Assembly: GCF_014831675.1 (NCBI RefSeq)
Contig: NZ_VJXY01000019.1
Coordinates: 82,218-146,217, forward strand
Length of the DNA stretch: 64,000 bases
Origin: Komarekiella delphini-convector SJRDD-AB1
Lineage (GTDB): Bacteria; Cyanobacteriota; Cyanobacteriia; Cyanobacteriales; Nostocaceae
Direction: 5' to 3'
Below the pieces are notes generated by a model. That model was not told the origin of the DNA and ran no database searches. It saw only the letters and a program-made list of their open reading frames with translations. Positions 45,017 through 55,039 of the stretch are shown here, one piece after another. The stretch's first letter is position 1; each line of letters opens with the position of its first letter. Made by a program: the position numbers and the translations under genes.

Positions 45017-46927
45017 GTGCGATCACAAAGTGTCTCCGTAGGAGATTTGTCTTCCCCAATTGCTCCACAAACTGAGAATCACAAGCAATCCCATACTTCT
45101 AATCCGCCAGTCGTGCCCAAACGTGCATCTGGCGGTTTTGCTCTGCTTGACAGCCTTCATCGCCACGGCGTTGAGTATATTTTTGGTTATCCTGGTGGGG
45201 CGATTTTGCCGATTTACGATGACCTGTACAAGGTGGAAGCAACGGGTGCTATTAAGCACATCCTAGTGAGACACGAACAAGGTGCAGCCCACGCCGCTGA
45301 TGGCTATGCCCGCGCCACAGGAAAAGTAGGCGTATGCTTTGGCACATCTGGCCCAGGAGCGACTAATTTGGTGACAGGCATTGCTACAGCCTACATGGAT
45401 TCGATTCCGATGGTTGTGGTTACAGGGCAGGTATCACGTCCAGCGATTGGGACAGATGCGTTTCAAGAAACAGATATTTACGGGATTACGCTACCGATTG
45501 TTAAGCACTCTTATGTAGTGCGTGATCCCAGAGATATGGCGCGAATTGTTGCTGAAGCATTCCACATTGCTAAGACTGGGCGTCCAGGGCCAGTTTTGAT
45601 TGATGTCCCCAAGGATGTAGCTTTAGAAGAATTTGACTATGTGCCAGTAAAGCCGGGTTCAGCGAAGTTACGTGGTTATCGTCCCACAGTGAAGGGGAAT
45701 CCCCGGCAAATTAATGCAGCACTCCAGTTAATTACTGAAAGTCGTCGTCCTCTATTGTATGTGGGTGGGGGTGCGATCGCTGCTGGTGCTCACGAAGAAA
45801 TTAAACAACTAGCCGAGTTATTCAATATCCCTGTCACTACAACTTTGATGGGGATCGGTGCATTTGACGAACATCATCCCCTAGCTTTAGGAATGTTGGG
45901 GATGCATGGCACAGCCTACGCCAACTTTGCCGTCAGTGATTGTGACTTGCTAATTTGTGTTGGTGCTCGATTTGATGACCGCGTTACAGGCAAATTAGAT
46001 GAATTTGCCTCTCGCGCCAAAGTAATTCACATCGACATCGATCCAGCAGAAGTTGGCAAAAACCGCATTCCCGAAGTGCCCATCGTCGGCGATGTGCGGA
46101 ACGTGTTGACCGACTTGTTGCATCGATGTAAAAAAACAGGCGCAGCAGGTACACCTAATCAAACACAAGAGTGGCTGAATTTAATTAACCGTTGGCGCGA
46201 TGAGTATCCTCTAATAGTACCTCAGCATCCCGACAGCATTTCACCGCAAGAGGTGATCGTAGAAATCAGTCGCCAAGCACCCCACGCTTTCTACACCACA
46301 GATGTGGGACAGCATCAAATGTGGTCAGCACAATTTTTGAAGAATGGCCCAAGACGCTGGATTTCTAGTGCAGGGTTGGGAACGATGGGGTTTGGCTTAC
46401 CTGCGGCAATGGGCGCTAAAGTGGCGTTTCCTGATGAAGAAGTCATTTGTATCAGCGGTGATGCCAGTTTCCAGATGTGTTTGCAAGAATTAGGCACACT
46501 GGCACAATATGGTATAAATGTCAAGACTGTGATTATCAATAACGGCTGGCAGGGGATGGTGCGCCAGTGGCAACAAGCCTTCTATGGTGAGCGTTACTCA
46601 TGCTCAAATATGGAAGTAGGAATGCCAGATGTAGAGTTGTTGGCAAAAGCCTATGGGATTAAGGGTATGGTAATCCGCGATCGCAGTGAATTGCAAGATG
46701 CGATCGCCGAAATGCTGGCACACAATGGCCCAGTGCTGGTGAATGTTCAAGTCACCAGAGACGAAAACTGCTATCCAATGGTAGCCCCTGGTAAGAGCAA
46801 CGCTCAAATGATCGGCTTGCCTAAGCAGCCACCGAAAGCCGCAGTAGAACCAGTTTATTGTAGCCACTGTGCTGCAAAAAATCCTCCTACCCACAACTTT
46901 TGTGCTGAATGCGGCACTAAATTGTAG
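45017..46927 (+). CDS. ilvB: acetolactate synthase large subunit with C-terminal zinc ribbon
   Basis: About 636 residues. TPP-dependent enzyme of branched-chain amino-acid synthesis: two pyruvates to acetolactate, or pyruvate plus 2-oxobutyrate. It has the catalytic Glu in [20 protein letters not shown], the FAD-region start GGGAIAAG and the TPP/Mg motif [20 protein letters not shown] 30-residue polar N-terminal extension precedes the core. After the normal end, [19 protein letters not shown] forms a zinc-ribbon (C-x2-C...C-x2-C), not part of typical IlvB. The start is GTG 45017, seven bases after GAGG; TTG at 45011 is too close. A strong terminator follows. Confidence 0.93.
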   Translation: MRSQSVSVGDLSSPIAPQTENHKQSHTSNPPVVPKRASGGFALLDSLHRHGVEYIFGYPGGAILPIYDDLYKVEATGAIKHILVRHEQGAAHAADGYARATGKVGVCFGTSGPGATNLVTGIATAYMDSIPMVVVTGQVSRPAIGTDAFQETDIYGITLPIVKHSYVVRDPRDMARIVAEAFHIAKTGRPGPVLIDVPKDVALEEFDYVPVKPGSAKLRGYRPTVKGNPRQINAALQLITESRRPLLYVGGGAIAAGAHEEIKQLAELFNIPVTTTLMGIGAFDEHHPLALGMLGMHGTAYANFAVSDCDLLICVGARFDDRVTGKLDEFASRAKVIHIDIDPAEVGKNRIPEVPIVGDVRNVLTDLLHRCKKTGAAGTPNQTQEWLNLINRWRDEYPLIVPQHPDSISPQEVIVEISRQAPHAFYTTDVGQHQMWSAQFLKNGPRRWISSAGLGTMGFGLPAAMGAKVAFPDEEVICISGDASFQMCLQELGTLAQYGINVKTVIINNGWQGMVRQWQQAFYGERYSCSNMEVGMPDVELLAKAYGIKGMVIRDRSELQDAIAEMLAHNGPVLVNVQVTRDENCYPMVAPGKSNAQMIGLPKQPPKAAVEPVYCSHCAAKNPPTHNFCAECGTKL

Positions 46928-46980
46928 AGTTTTGAGTTGTTTGCTAAATTGAAAATTCAAAATTAAGAACTCATAACTTG

Positions 46981-47017
46981 AGCGTGCAACTTACAATTTT
47001 GTTGCACGCTTTGTTTT
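46981..47017 (+). terminator. intrinsic terminator of ilvB
   Basis: AGCGTGCAAC and GTTGCACGCT form perfect arms around a ten-base loop and are followed by TTGTTTT, 53 bases after the ilvB stop. 47018-47283 contains no recognised gene. Confidence 0.85.
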
Positions 47018-47283
47018 ACGTATTTTGTTAAAATTCTTGGCATGGTAGATGAATCTACCAACGAGCATAATTTTTCGCACCCAGGGGGTGATACCTATGA
47101 TGACTTTAAAACATCTGGTCACCGCCAGTAGCAAGATGGCTGTGCCTAGACATCTGTAGAACTTCTGGACAAATAATGTGCAGGATGAATTTATAATCAA
47201 TCAGTTGTAGTCCAATTATTTTTACTTGTTTTAAGCTTTGTTTGAGGATAGAGTTATTCTCAAACTCTATAATAAGCATTACT

Positions 47284-48249
47284 TTATGGTGCGTTAAGCA
47301 AATATTTATACAAGTCATCAATTACGGCATCAGCCGCAAGTAAATTCCCTCCTCTCCAAGTCAGGTAATTTATAGAATAAACATGATTTTGTTGAACGGC
47401 TCTAAGATGTTTCCAAAGTGGCTTTTGTTTGAGTTCCTCAAGAAACTTTTGGTCATCATCTCTCAATGTTCCCACAAACATAATATCACCGTCGGCTTTT
47501 TCTAATTCTTCTATAGAAAAGTAAAGTTGTGTATAAGGTACGATAACATTTTGTGCTTTTGGACGTTGCAGCCCCACATCCTGAAGAATATAATCAGGAA
47601 ACGAGTTTTTAGTTTCACTAAATATCACGCCGGGAGCCAAGAAGACAACAGAAATTTCTTTGTTTTTATAGCGATCGCCCAAAGCTGCTTTGAGTTCTGC
47701 GACTCGTTGATTATAATGTTCCCATGCTTGCTGTGCAGCTTCTTTTTTTCCTAAGACCTGAGTCACAAAATCAAATAGCTCTCGCCAAGTTTTATTTTGT
47801 TGCCAATCAAATAATACAGTAGGAGCGATTCTTGAAAGTAGAGGATAAAATTGTCTTTCCGCGTTCCAACCTATAATAATATCGGGCTTAATTAGTAAAA
47901 TTTTTTCTAGATTAGGTGAAGAAATTCCTAATGACTTTATACCATCAACTTTCCCTTCTAGATATGTATGTTTATCCAGTAGATCAATGAAGGTGCTTCC
48001 CAAAGGCTTAACTCCAAGCGCAAGCGCATTACCTAAAGTCGGTAAAGAAAAAGTGACAATACGCCGGGGGTTTATAGGAACGCAGGTTTCTCCTATTGTG
48101 TGTTGAACTACGCGGCAATTTTTACTTGCAGAATTAGTAGGAGAAACTATGTTTTGAAATTTGTGGCTGCTACAAGCTGTAATCAGTGTACAAATCAAAA
48201 GCATTAATGCTAAACAACGTATGCAATAGCGTATTGTCATTGTTTTCAT
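47284..48249 (-). CDS. iron-siderophore ABC transporter binding lipoprotein
   Basis: A 321-residue class III (FecB/FepB-type) binding protein. The lipoprotein signal ends LICTLITAC. The mature start ETCVPINPRRIVTFSLPTLG and the segment LEKILLIKPDIIIGWN are typical of ferric-siderophore binding proteins. It hands ferric siderophore from the periplasm to an FecCD-type permease, which is not encoded in this window. It lies 56 bases downstream of the TonB-receptor gene on the same strand and is probably co-transcribed under the AraC-type regulator. Confidence 0.9.
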   Translation of the reverse strand: MKTMTIRYCIRCLALMLLICTLITACSSHKFQNIVSPTNSASKNCRVVQHTIGETCVPINPRRIVTFSLPTLGNALALGVKPLGSTFIDLLDKHTYLEGKVDGIKSLGISSPNLEKILLIKPDIIIGWNAERQFYPLLSRIAPTVLFDWQQNKTWRELFDFVTQVLGKKEAAQQAWEHYNQRVAELKAALGDRYKNKEISVVFLAPGVIFSETKNSFPDYILQDVGLQRPKAQNVIVPYTQLYFSIEELEKADGDIMFVGTLRDDDQKFLEELKQKPLWKHLRAVQQNHVYSINYLTWRGGNLLAADAVIDDLYKYLLNAP

Positions 48250-48305
48250 CGCTTCAGTCAGCTTTTCAAGATGACCACAAAATTACCTCTTAAATGAAAC
48301 CTAAA

Positions 48306-50852
48306 TTAAAACTGTACTGAAACTGACCCAGTAATTGCAAAAGGTGAACCTTGAGAAATGTTTGCTCGATTATTTGAACCGGAAGCATAACGAATATCAA
48401 AGAGGTTTTCAACACCTAACCTAAAAGTCAGGTTATTAACTTTGTAAGCAGCTCCTAAATCGACTCGCATGTAGCCAGGAAGCTCAAAAGTATTTTCGTT
48501 ATCTCCTTTTCTTTCACCCACATAAACCAAACCTGTACCTAAACTCAACCCTTTTAGCGAACCTCCAGTAAACTCGTACTTGCCATAAAGTCCCACGCTG
48601 TGTTGTGGACTATTAATCGGGCGATTTCCTTCCAGTCCAGGGACAACACTTTTGGTAATTTCTGAATCTAGGAGAGTGTAAGCTGCAATCAGGCTCAAAT
48701 TTTCGGTTACTTTGCCACTAATATCTAATTCAAATCCACGGCTACGAATATCGCCTACAAGAATGTTGAATTCAGGATTACTAGGATCGGTTTCTGCAAT
48801 ATTTGTTTGCTTTAAGTTAAACAGTGCAGTTGTGATAGTCAGTCTATCATTTAACAGATTTACTTTAGCACCAACTTCATATTGAGTAGCCTTTCTAGGG
48901 TCTGGAAAACCACCGTCTGAAAGCAAACCATATTGTGGCTCTGTCGATTTACTAAAGCTAGCGTAAATTGAAGCTGAATCTGTCAAGTTATAAACTAACC
49001 CGATGCTGGGAGAAACAAAATTATCTGCACTACCAGTTACAGAATCAAATCCGCCATAGCGCAAACCTGCTAATAACCGAAATTGCCCAAATTTCACAAA
49101 ATCTTGAATATAAACGCCCCAATCACTGTCACTAAAATTAACTGAGCGATTAGTAAGTCCAGTGGGAATAGGAACATCAAAACTAGGGTTAGCAACGTCA
49201 ATACTGCCAAAGAAACCAGCATTAACACCATTGAATCTTGAGCGGTAATTATTGTACTCAATACCTGCGAGTAACTTATGTTCTGAGGCTCCAATATTGA
49301 AGTCTCCTCTGATTTCACCTCGAAGATTGTATTGATAATAGTCATCAAAAATTGTGCGGTAGAAACGTGTTAATGTATCACCTTCAAAACCAAGTGCGAC
49401 AAAGATAGGATTAGCTTCTCTTTGGGTATTAAAGTACTGACCGCTAAGATTAATTGACCACTGCTTACTAATTGGTTGGTCTAAATAGGCTGCAATCCGA
49501 TAGTGATCGTAAATTTGGCTATTGCGAGGGTCTGTATAACTGCGGTCATAGAAAATCTGACCATTAAAGAATTTAGCTCCAGTATTAAAGTCTTTATCTT
49601 GTCGGTAATACTCTCCTTCAACTGTTAAAGAACCGCCTCCACCTGTTAATAATGTCAGTGAGGGAGCAACAAAAATGCGATTATCTTCAACGTTGTCTAC
49701 AAAATCATCCGAATCTTGAAAAGCCAGAATGAGGCGATAAAGCAGATTCTTATCCTGAGTTAACGGCCCCGTTAAATCCACCTCACTGCGGTAAAAATTA
49801 AAGCTACCGGCATCAGCGGAAAATTTATAACTGGGTGTGGCTTGGGGCTTTTTTGTAATATAGTTGACTACTCCACCAGGTGAACCTGTGCCATAAAGTA
49901 AAGAAGAGAAGCCTTTCAAAATTTCCAGACGTTCAATATTAGCAAAATCTCTGATTAGAGAACGGTAATTATCTCGTAACCCATTGATATAAACTTGGCT
50001 ACCTGTACTAAATCCACGAATTTGAAAGTCAGTGAACAGTCCACCCTGTCCAACGTTTCCCGCTGTCACTCCACTAATGTAAGGAGCTAAGTCTTCTACT
50101 CGTCGCGGTGCTTTATCCTCAATGAATTCTTCTGTAATTACACCAATTGATGCAGGTGTTTCTAGTAGTGGAATATCAAGCCTACTTCCAGTGTTAGCAT
50201 CTGGCACTCGATATCCATCTTGTTCCCCTGTCACCACCAACTCAATCGGATCGTCTTGCTGCGCTGTTTCTGTTGGCGGTGTCTGATTTACTGGTTTTTG
50301 TTCGGCTGGGGTTTCCGGCTCCTGTGGTACTGGTGGCTGCATCGCTGTTGCAGTAGATATACCAATAACCAGCCCTGCACTCTCATCAAATAACTCTACC
50401 GTCGGCAAAGCATTTTCACCTACCACCGTCACCCGCACAGTATTTGCATCAGCATTTGTAACCGTTATCTCAATAATTCCCGCAGTTGGTTTTTCCGAAC
50501 GAAAGTTAAAAGCATTGCCATTGGGTAAACGCAACTGAGCGTTAGGAATATCAGCAATAAAATTATTATCCGTACTGCGATTGGTAATTTGTAGTTGTTC
50601 TCCAACAGTTGTCTCTAAAATTATCTCCACACCTTTCTCTGTGGGAGTTGCTTTAACTCCTGTGATTGGGATCGTTTCTGATGTAGGTATTGGTGACTGT
50701 ACTAAAATTTGAGTATTAGAAGAATTAGTATCCTCTGCCCATGTTGCTTGCACTCCCAGAATAAAAAATACACCTGTCAGCAATAGCGATGTCGGCAGAC
50801 AAGGCGCTACGCGTCTATGCCGCAGTTGTAAAAAATTCACCATCACTCCCAC
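48306..50852 (-). CDS. TonB-dependent siderophore receptor with AMIN domain
   Basis: An 848-residue outer-membrane receptor. A signal peptide (about residues 1-40, cleaved near ATWAED) precedes an AMIN domain (about 58-165, PITGVKATPTEKGVEIILET), common in cyanobacterial TonB receptors, then a Pro/Glu-rich linker, the plug domain (about 215-340, with LEILKGFSSLLYGTGSPGG) and a 22-strand barrel ending SVSVQF with the C-terminal aromatic. It imports a ferric siderophore. Codons for RHRRVAPCLPTSLL in the signal peptide come from a small dispersed repeat (50785-50820). MVNFLQ (four codons in) is an alternative start. Confidence 0.93.
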   Translation of the reverse strand: MGVMVNFLQLRHRRVAPCLPTSLLLTGVFFILGVQATWAEDTNSSNTQILVQSPIPTSETIPITGVKATPTEKGVEIILETTVGEQLQITNRSTDNNFIADIPNAQLRLPNGNAFNFRSEKPTAGIIEITVTNADANTVRVTVVGENALPTVELFDESAGLVIGISTATAMQPPVPQEPETPAEQKPVNQTPPTETAQQDDPIELVVTGEQDGYRVPDANTGSRLDIPLLETPASIGVITEEFIEDKAPRRVEDLAPYISGVTAGNVGQGGLFTDFQIRGFSTGSQVYINGLRDNYRSLIRDFANIERLEILKGFSSLLYGTGSPGGVVNYITKKPQATPSYKFSADAGSFNFYRSEVDLTGPLTQDKNLLYRLILAFQDSDDFVDNVEDNRIFVAPSLTLLTGGGGSLTVEGEYYRQDKDFNTGAKFFNGQIFYDRSYTDPRNSQIYDHYRIAAYLDQPISKQWSINLSGQYFNTQREANPIFVALGFEGDTLTRFYRTIFDDYYQYNLRGEIRGDFNIGASEHKLLAGIEYNNYRSRFNGVNAGFFGSIDVANPSFDVPIPTGLTNRSVNFSDSDWGVYIQDFVKFGQFRLLAGLRYGGFDSVTGSADNFVSPSIGLVYNLTDSASIYASFSKSTEPQYGLLSDGGFPDPRKATQYEVGAKVNLLNDRLTITTALFNLKQTNIAETDPSNPEFNILVGDIRSRGFELDISGKVTENLSLIAAYTLLDSEITKSVVPGLEGNRPINSPQHSVGLYGKYEFTGGSLKGLSLGTGLVYVGERKGDNENTFELPGYMRVDLGAAYKVNNLTFRLGVENLFDIRYASGSNNRANISQGSPFAITGSVSVQF
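50785..50820. repeat. small dispersed repeat, type A, in the receptor signal-peptide codons
   Basis: Read on the minus strand: GCATAGACGCGTAGCGCCTT then GTCTGCCGACATCGCT. It matches the copies at 25174-25209 and 57691-57724 closely. Confidence 0.75.
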
Positions 50853-50925
50853 ACCTTCAAGCTTAATAGAAACTTTTCTTAACTAGCTTATGAAGAACTA
50901 TGAAGGTGAAGATAGACATTATTCG

Positions 50926-50959
50926 GCTCAAACGGAATTTATATTCTGCTCAAACGGAA
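50926..50959. promoter_or_regulatory. two exact 12-bp direct repeats, likely AraC/PchR-type operator
   Basis: GCTCAAACGGAA occurs at 50926-50937 and again at 50948-50959, 22 bases apart, i.e. two helical turns, as expected for the two helix-turn-helix motifs or two monomers of an AraC-family activator. The site lies 75-110 bases upstream of the TonB-receptor start and overlaps the 3' end of the AraC-type gene. Confidence 0.7.
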
Positions 50960-51948
50960 AATTTTTTCACACAATCTCGTGGACGGATGCCAAACTTTTT
51001 GCGAAATGCTCTCCCAAAAGCAGTTAGGTCATTGTAACCGACCATATTGGCAACTTCTTTGACTTTCCATGTCCCCGTTTGCAGCATTTGCCATGCTTGC
51101 TCCATACAATAACCGTGGAGATAACCAAATACTGTTGTGCCAAAAACCTGACGGAAACCCTGCTTGAGAGTATATTCATTTAACCCTACTAGTCTTGCTA
51201 ACTCTCTGAGACTGGGTGGATTATCTAGTTTTTGTTGCAAAATATCTCTAGCATAATAAATTCTGTCTATTAAATCGCCTGTCAATGGATGAGGATTGGT
51301 GTTACCGTCTTGTATTTCTGTTTCCACAGCTAGCAACATTCCCATCAACTCTAAAGCTTTGCCTTCTAGATACACTCGCTTGGCAATTCCCCGATAAGGA
51401 CACTGGATAATCTGTTTGGCGACAGTTTGCATGGCTGGTGTAGCGATACCATCACGACAGTAACATTCTTGTGGAGATGATCTGACTAAATGCTGTAATT
51501 CTGTGGGTATTTCTCCATCTGGATTACCAGCTAAAGAGTACAATGTCTCAGGCAACATCTCAATAATCACTTCCAAAAAAGGCTGTCTAGCAGAAATATC
51601 ACCTCGTGATTCTATTTCTATACCCCTACCGTAGACACCGTATCTTCCACCCTCAAGCAAGGTTTGGCGACTCTGAGTTTCTCCAGACAGATGAAAGTGA
51701 TACTCTATGCCAGGTGTATCTAGATCCAAAAATTCTATCATCAGGCGATCGCGTATCCTGTAGTCAGCAATAGTTAAATTAAAACCCTCCCTGAGTTGAA
51801 TTTCTCGCCAGTAACCTCGTCCCAATGGCTGTGGAAACTTGTACATTACATCAAACTTATCATTGGGGTCAGGATGGTGACTATTTTCATTAGTCCGTAT
51901 TTCTTTCCACAGTTCATCATAAGTTTGTTGGGAAATAGTGATAGTCAT
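50950..51948 (-). CDS. AraC-family regulator, PchR-like
   Basis: A 332-residue regulator. The N-terminal sensor half (about residues 1-220) has GRGYWREIQLREGFNLTIAD and YHFHLSG, as in PchR-type regulators that sense ferric siderophores. The C-terminal AraC DNA-binding domain (about 235-330) has two helix-turn-helix motifs (LRELARLVGLNEYTLKQGFR and VKEVANMVGYNDLTAFGRAF). It is upstream of the receptor gene on the same strand with a 97-base gap containing direct repeats. It probably activates the receptor and binding-protein genes when the siderophore is present. Confidence 0.9.
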   Translation of the reverse strand: MTITISQQTYDELWKEIRTNENSHHPDPNDKFDVMYKFPQPLGRGYWREIQLREGFNLTIADYRIRDRLMIEFLDLDTPGIEYHFHLSGETQSRQTLLEGGRYGVYGRGIEIESRGDISARQPFLEVIIEMLPETLYSLAGNPDGEIPTELQHLVRSSPQECYCRDGIATPAMQTVAKQIIQCPYRGIAKRVYLEGKALELMGMLLAVETEIQDGNTNPHPLTGDLIDRIYYARDILQQKLDNPPSLRELARLVGLNEYTLKQGFRQVFGTTVFGYLHGYCMEQAWQMLQTGTWKVKEVANMVGYNDLTAFGRAFRKKFGIRPRDCVKKFSV

Positions 51949-52138
51949 ATTTAGGATAAAGTCTTAGCTGCTAATTAAGAAATTATCTCATTAAATTTAT
52001 TGTTTTGAAGAATGAGAGCATCCGCCGGAGGCGATGTCTAGCTTGAAAAGTTTAGAGTCTCTTTTAGAAATACTGCCAACAAGGGTAAAGCGAGATGAGG
52101 CTTGTTATGTCTGCATCTAATAAATGGTCTTGATTCAA

Positions 52139-52843
52139 CTATCCTTTAAATGCCATCCATCCACCTACCCACAGTCCAGTGTAAAAGCGAATCGCATGGT
52201 GAAAACCTACTTGCTGGAGTAGCTCTAAAGTTTTCGCTTCTGAGAGTGGATAAACTCTGCTGTTGAAGTTTTCTAGGAGTTGCTTCTGCTTATCCTCAGG
52301 CAGTCCTGTTTCTTTCCAATAGGCTTGAAGCGTAGCAATAGTTTGCTCTAATTCAGGGCTGCCTTTTGTACCAAAAACATCAACTAAAATAAACAGTGCC
52401 GATGTTTTTAAACGTTGAGCAATGCCTTTAAGGAAAGCAAGTTTAGCATCTTCATCTGGGATAAAATGCATGACTAAAATGCTAGTGGCTGCATCATAGA
52501 TGGGATCATTTGGTAAATCTTGAACATATCCTTGAATGATTTTAATACGTTGAGATAGTTGATGTTGAGTTATTTTTTGCTTTGCGATCGCCAACATCTT
52601 TGCTGAAGGATCAACACCCAAAAATTGCCACTGGGGATTACTTTGCCCCAAGCGAACTAACTCCATCCCCCCACCAGCACCAACAACTAATAAATTTGCT
52701 GTTTCTGATAAACAGGAGCGCAAACAAGCCAGCACAAAAGTATGCATTACTTCATAGCCGGGAAGTGCCAGACGTGCCATTTGCTCGTACTCATCTGCCG
52801 CAATCGGTGAATTGGTATCAAAATTGATGATTTTATTTGACAT
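52139..52843 (-). CDS. class I SAM-dependent methyltransferase
   Basis: A 234-residue methyltransferase with motif I LLVVGAGGGMELVRLG (about residue 50), the acidic loop VDPSAKML (about 80) and motif IV-like DAATSILVMHFIPDEDAKLA (about 120). The substrate is unknown. The ATG at 52843 is chosen because GGAG lies 5 bases before it; the frame extends to TTG 52858. The next gene on this strand is an NADP-binding protein 110 bases upstream. Confidence 0.85.
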   Translation of the reverse strand: MSNKIINFDTNSPIAADEYEQMARLALPGYEVMHTFVLACLRSCLSETANLLVVGAGGGMELVRLGQSNPQWQFLGVDPSAKMLAIAKQKITQHQLSQRIKIIQGYVQDLPNDPIYDAATSILVMHFIPDEDAKLAFLKGIAQRLKTSALFILVDVFGTKGSPELEQTIATLQAYWKETGLPEDKQKQLLENFNSRVYPLSEAKTLELLQQVGFHHAIRFYTGLWVGGWMAFKG

Positions 52844-52953
52844 GCTTCTCCAACTCAATTCAATCTGAATTTTATATATATAGGCTTTGCAAACAACCTT
52901 CCAAAGCCTGTATGGGGTTTCTCCAAAACGTCTACTTGGGATTATGGGATATC

Positions 52954-53631
52954 TTAATGAAGATTAGAAGTCTGCCGTCCACCAAGTCGCTGTTGCTGGG
53001 CTGGTGGAAGTGTATTAACGGAAATCGTGGTATAGGGATTCTGAAGCTGACTGATAAGCAGAAATCGGATAAAGTCCCCAACTCCCTCAATCATGCGGGC
53101 ATTGCGTAACGCGCCACAGTCTACGGGGGCAAAGCCAATATCTTTAGCTAAAGACATCACCACTTGTCTTGCTTGAGAATCGTCTCCCGCAACAAACACA
53201 GAAACTTCATAGTCTTTAAGGGGTGTGGGTGCAAGTTCAAAAACTTCCTGTGCCATTGTGTTGAAGGCTTTGACGACAAGGGCATTGGGAACTTCTGCGG
53301 CCAGTTTCTCTGCCAGGGATTGCACAATTGGTGGAAAGGCAAACCCTTCTGGAATATCAAAGTTATTGCAGTCAATAAGGATTTTTCCGGACAGCACTTC
53401 TGTTGAGGAGAAGACTTCAGCGGGATTCACGCCTCGGACAGTGTAGAGTAGTATATCTCCAAATATGGCTGCCTCATCGTTTGTACCACCCTTTGTGCCA
53501 TGTCCGGCTTCAGCCACAGCTTTACCTTTCTCTAAGTCACGAGCGCCAAAAAACACATCATGTCCTTGTTCAGCCCAGAGAATACCGAGCGATCGCCCCA
53601 TATTACCACTACCGATAATACCGATTTTCAT
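52954..53631 (-). CDS. NADP-binding oxidoreductase (F420-dependent NADP reductase-like)
   Basis: A 225-residue Rossmann protein starting MKIGIIGSGNMGRSLGILWA, with the dinucleotide motif GSGNMG and FFGARD just after, as in NADP:F420 oxidoreductase-like NAD(P)-binding proteins. A conserved AFNTMAQEVFE follows about residue 120. F420 dependence is not shown. The ATG at 53631 is preferred over a longer frame from 53718 because the family starts directly with the Rossmann beta strand. Confidence 0.85.
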   Translation of the reverse strand: MKIGIIGSGNMGRSLGILWAEQGHDVFFGARDLEKGKAVAEAGHGTKGGTNDEAAIFGDILLYTVRGVNPAEVFSSTEVLSGKILIDCNNFDIPEGFAFPPIVQSLAEKLAAEVPNALVVKAFNTMAQEVFELAPTPLKDYEVSVFVAGDDSQARQVVMSLAKDIGFAPVDCGALRNARMIEGVGDFIRFLLISQLQNPYTTISVNTLPPAQQQRLGGRQTSNLH

Positions 53632-53811
53632 AGCTTGAGAATCTGTTTGAGGTACATGAATAATATACAAAGTGTTAGTATTTTGAGCTACAGCGCTTTT
53701 CAAATGAGTAGACAACAAATCCTCCGAGTTACAAGAAAAACGCTGTAATTACGAACTACGTAAAGCCTGCGGCATAGCTACGTTTAGAGCGCAGCAAAGC
53801 GTAGTCCATTA

Positions 53812-54795
53812 CTAATTATTTTGGTCATAGGGCTGAGGTTCTCTCAGACGTTGCTGAATATGCTCACGGCGATTCCGAGTTGCTTCTTGGTAAATCTTTT
53901 TGCGAGCTAGATTTAATGCACCAAGTGGCTGATGTTCAGGCAATGTATGCCAAGGTGTAAATGATAAACCTTCATCCAGTCTTTTGCGTTCTTCAGTATC
54001 AAATACTTGACTGGGAATCTTAATTGTTGCTACTTTAACAAATGGTGAGTCTATCTGTTGCCACTCAATTGTCGAGTCTTCAATGGGAGTTTTCTCATCA
54101 TTTACATACAGCTGAACCAGGAAGTCAAAATAAGCATCCTTACCTTCAGTTGTCAGATGTTTAACTATTGCCTCCCGTAGATAGTTCTCTGAGTCACCAG
54201 GTGAATTAGAAGTCTCATTGTCAGCATGGGAGCGTACACAAAACTTGATTGCTTGGTTTCCCAGTTGATAGGAGGTTGTACTTCCATACTGGATACTTAA
54301 AGGACTAGAAACTTGTTGTGCGTTCATTTTTGCTAATAAGCCAAGCTCGTATGACATCGAAGCTGGATCGAGTTCTCCCTTTTGTAACTTGGCGAGGTTA
54401 ACATAACCTTGCAGATCGCGCAGAAAAAAGATGAAACTATTGACAAGCACAAAATCCTGGGTTTTTTCTTCATCATCCAGAACTTTTTCACCTTCGACAT
54501 TCATCAGCTTAATTGCCATACCACGAACATCAGGCTCTTTATCAGACTTAAATTTTCCTCTTTCTTCCAAGCTACTAGCATTAGAAAAACGAATCCAAAC
54601 GGGATAATTTCGTACAGTTTTGAAAACCCCAACTCGTAATGTATCAGGAAGATTCTCTTCAATAATAAATTCTCCCCAAACCAAACCGTGACTTTTAGGG
54701 TGAAGTTGTCGGAGATCTGGCCCTTTCTCTTCTTGCTTTGCTAAACTATCTGCCAAAATTGCGTCGATAATGGCTTCCTGCTGTGGGTTAGTCAT
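53812..54795 (-). CDS. catalase-like haem protein
   Basis: About 327 residues related to catalase and coral-type allene oxide synthase domains: LHPKSHGLVWGEFIIEENLP (candidate distal His), YPVWIRFSNASS (catalase PVxVRFS motif), DVRGMAIKLMNVEGE (DxRGFAxKF motif) and FVLVNSFIFFLRD. The usual proximal Tyr motif is not obvious, so true catalase activity is doubtful; a peroxide- or hydroperoxide-using function is possible. It is shorter than normal catalase (about 480). The ATG at 54795 has AGGAAA nine bases before it; an upstream ATG at 54822 is possible. Confidence 0.8.
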   Translation of the reverse strand: MTNPQQEAIIDAILADSLAKQEEKGPDLRQLHPKSHGLVWGEFIIEENLPDTLRVGVFKTVRNYPVWIRFSNASSLEERGKFKSDKEPDVRGMAIKLMNVEGEKVLDDEEKTQDFVLVNSFIFFLRDLQGYVNLAKLQKGELDPASMSYELGLLAKMNAQQVSSPLSIQYGSTTSYQLGNQAIKFCVRSHADNETSNSPGDSENYLREAIVKHLTTEGKDAYFDFLVQLYVNDEKTPIEDSTIEWQQIDSPFVKVATIKIPSQVFDTEERKRLDEGLSFTPWHTLPEHQPLGALNLARKKIYQEATRNRREHIQQRLREPQPYDQNN

Positions 54796-55039
54796 ATATA
54801 GTTTCCTAAAAATATAAGGCAAAGCTTAACAGGAAGAATGAGTTTGCGATCGCGCTTTCACAATAATTTTTCTATTCTGCCATTTTGTAACCTGACTCTG
54901 TTTGAGTTGCTAACCTTGCTACTGTTGTGAATGCAAACCGAATATCTATGAATTACATCTGCGTATTTTATAAAAAATAGCAGATGGATGGAAATCACCC
55001 AGCTGCTAGTGAGAAAGGAGTAACGAGAAATCTGATTCA

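Noticed and set aside
46991-47321. Two short minus-strand frames between ilvB and the iron-binding lipoprotein
   Set aside because: The first overlaps the ilvB terminator, the second lacks a ribosome site and overlaps the next gene; neither shows conserved features.
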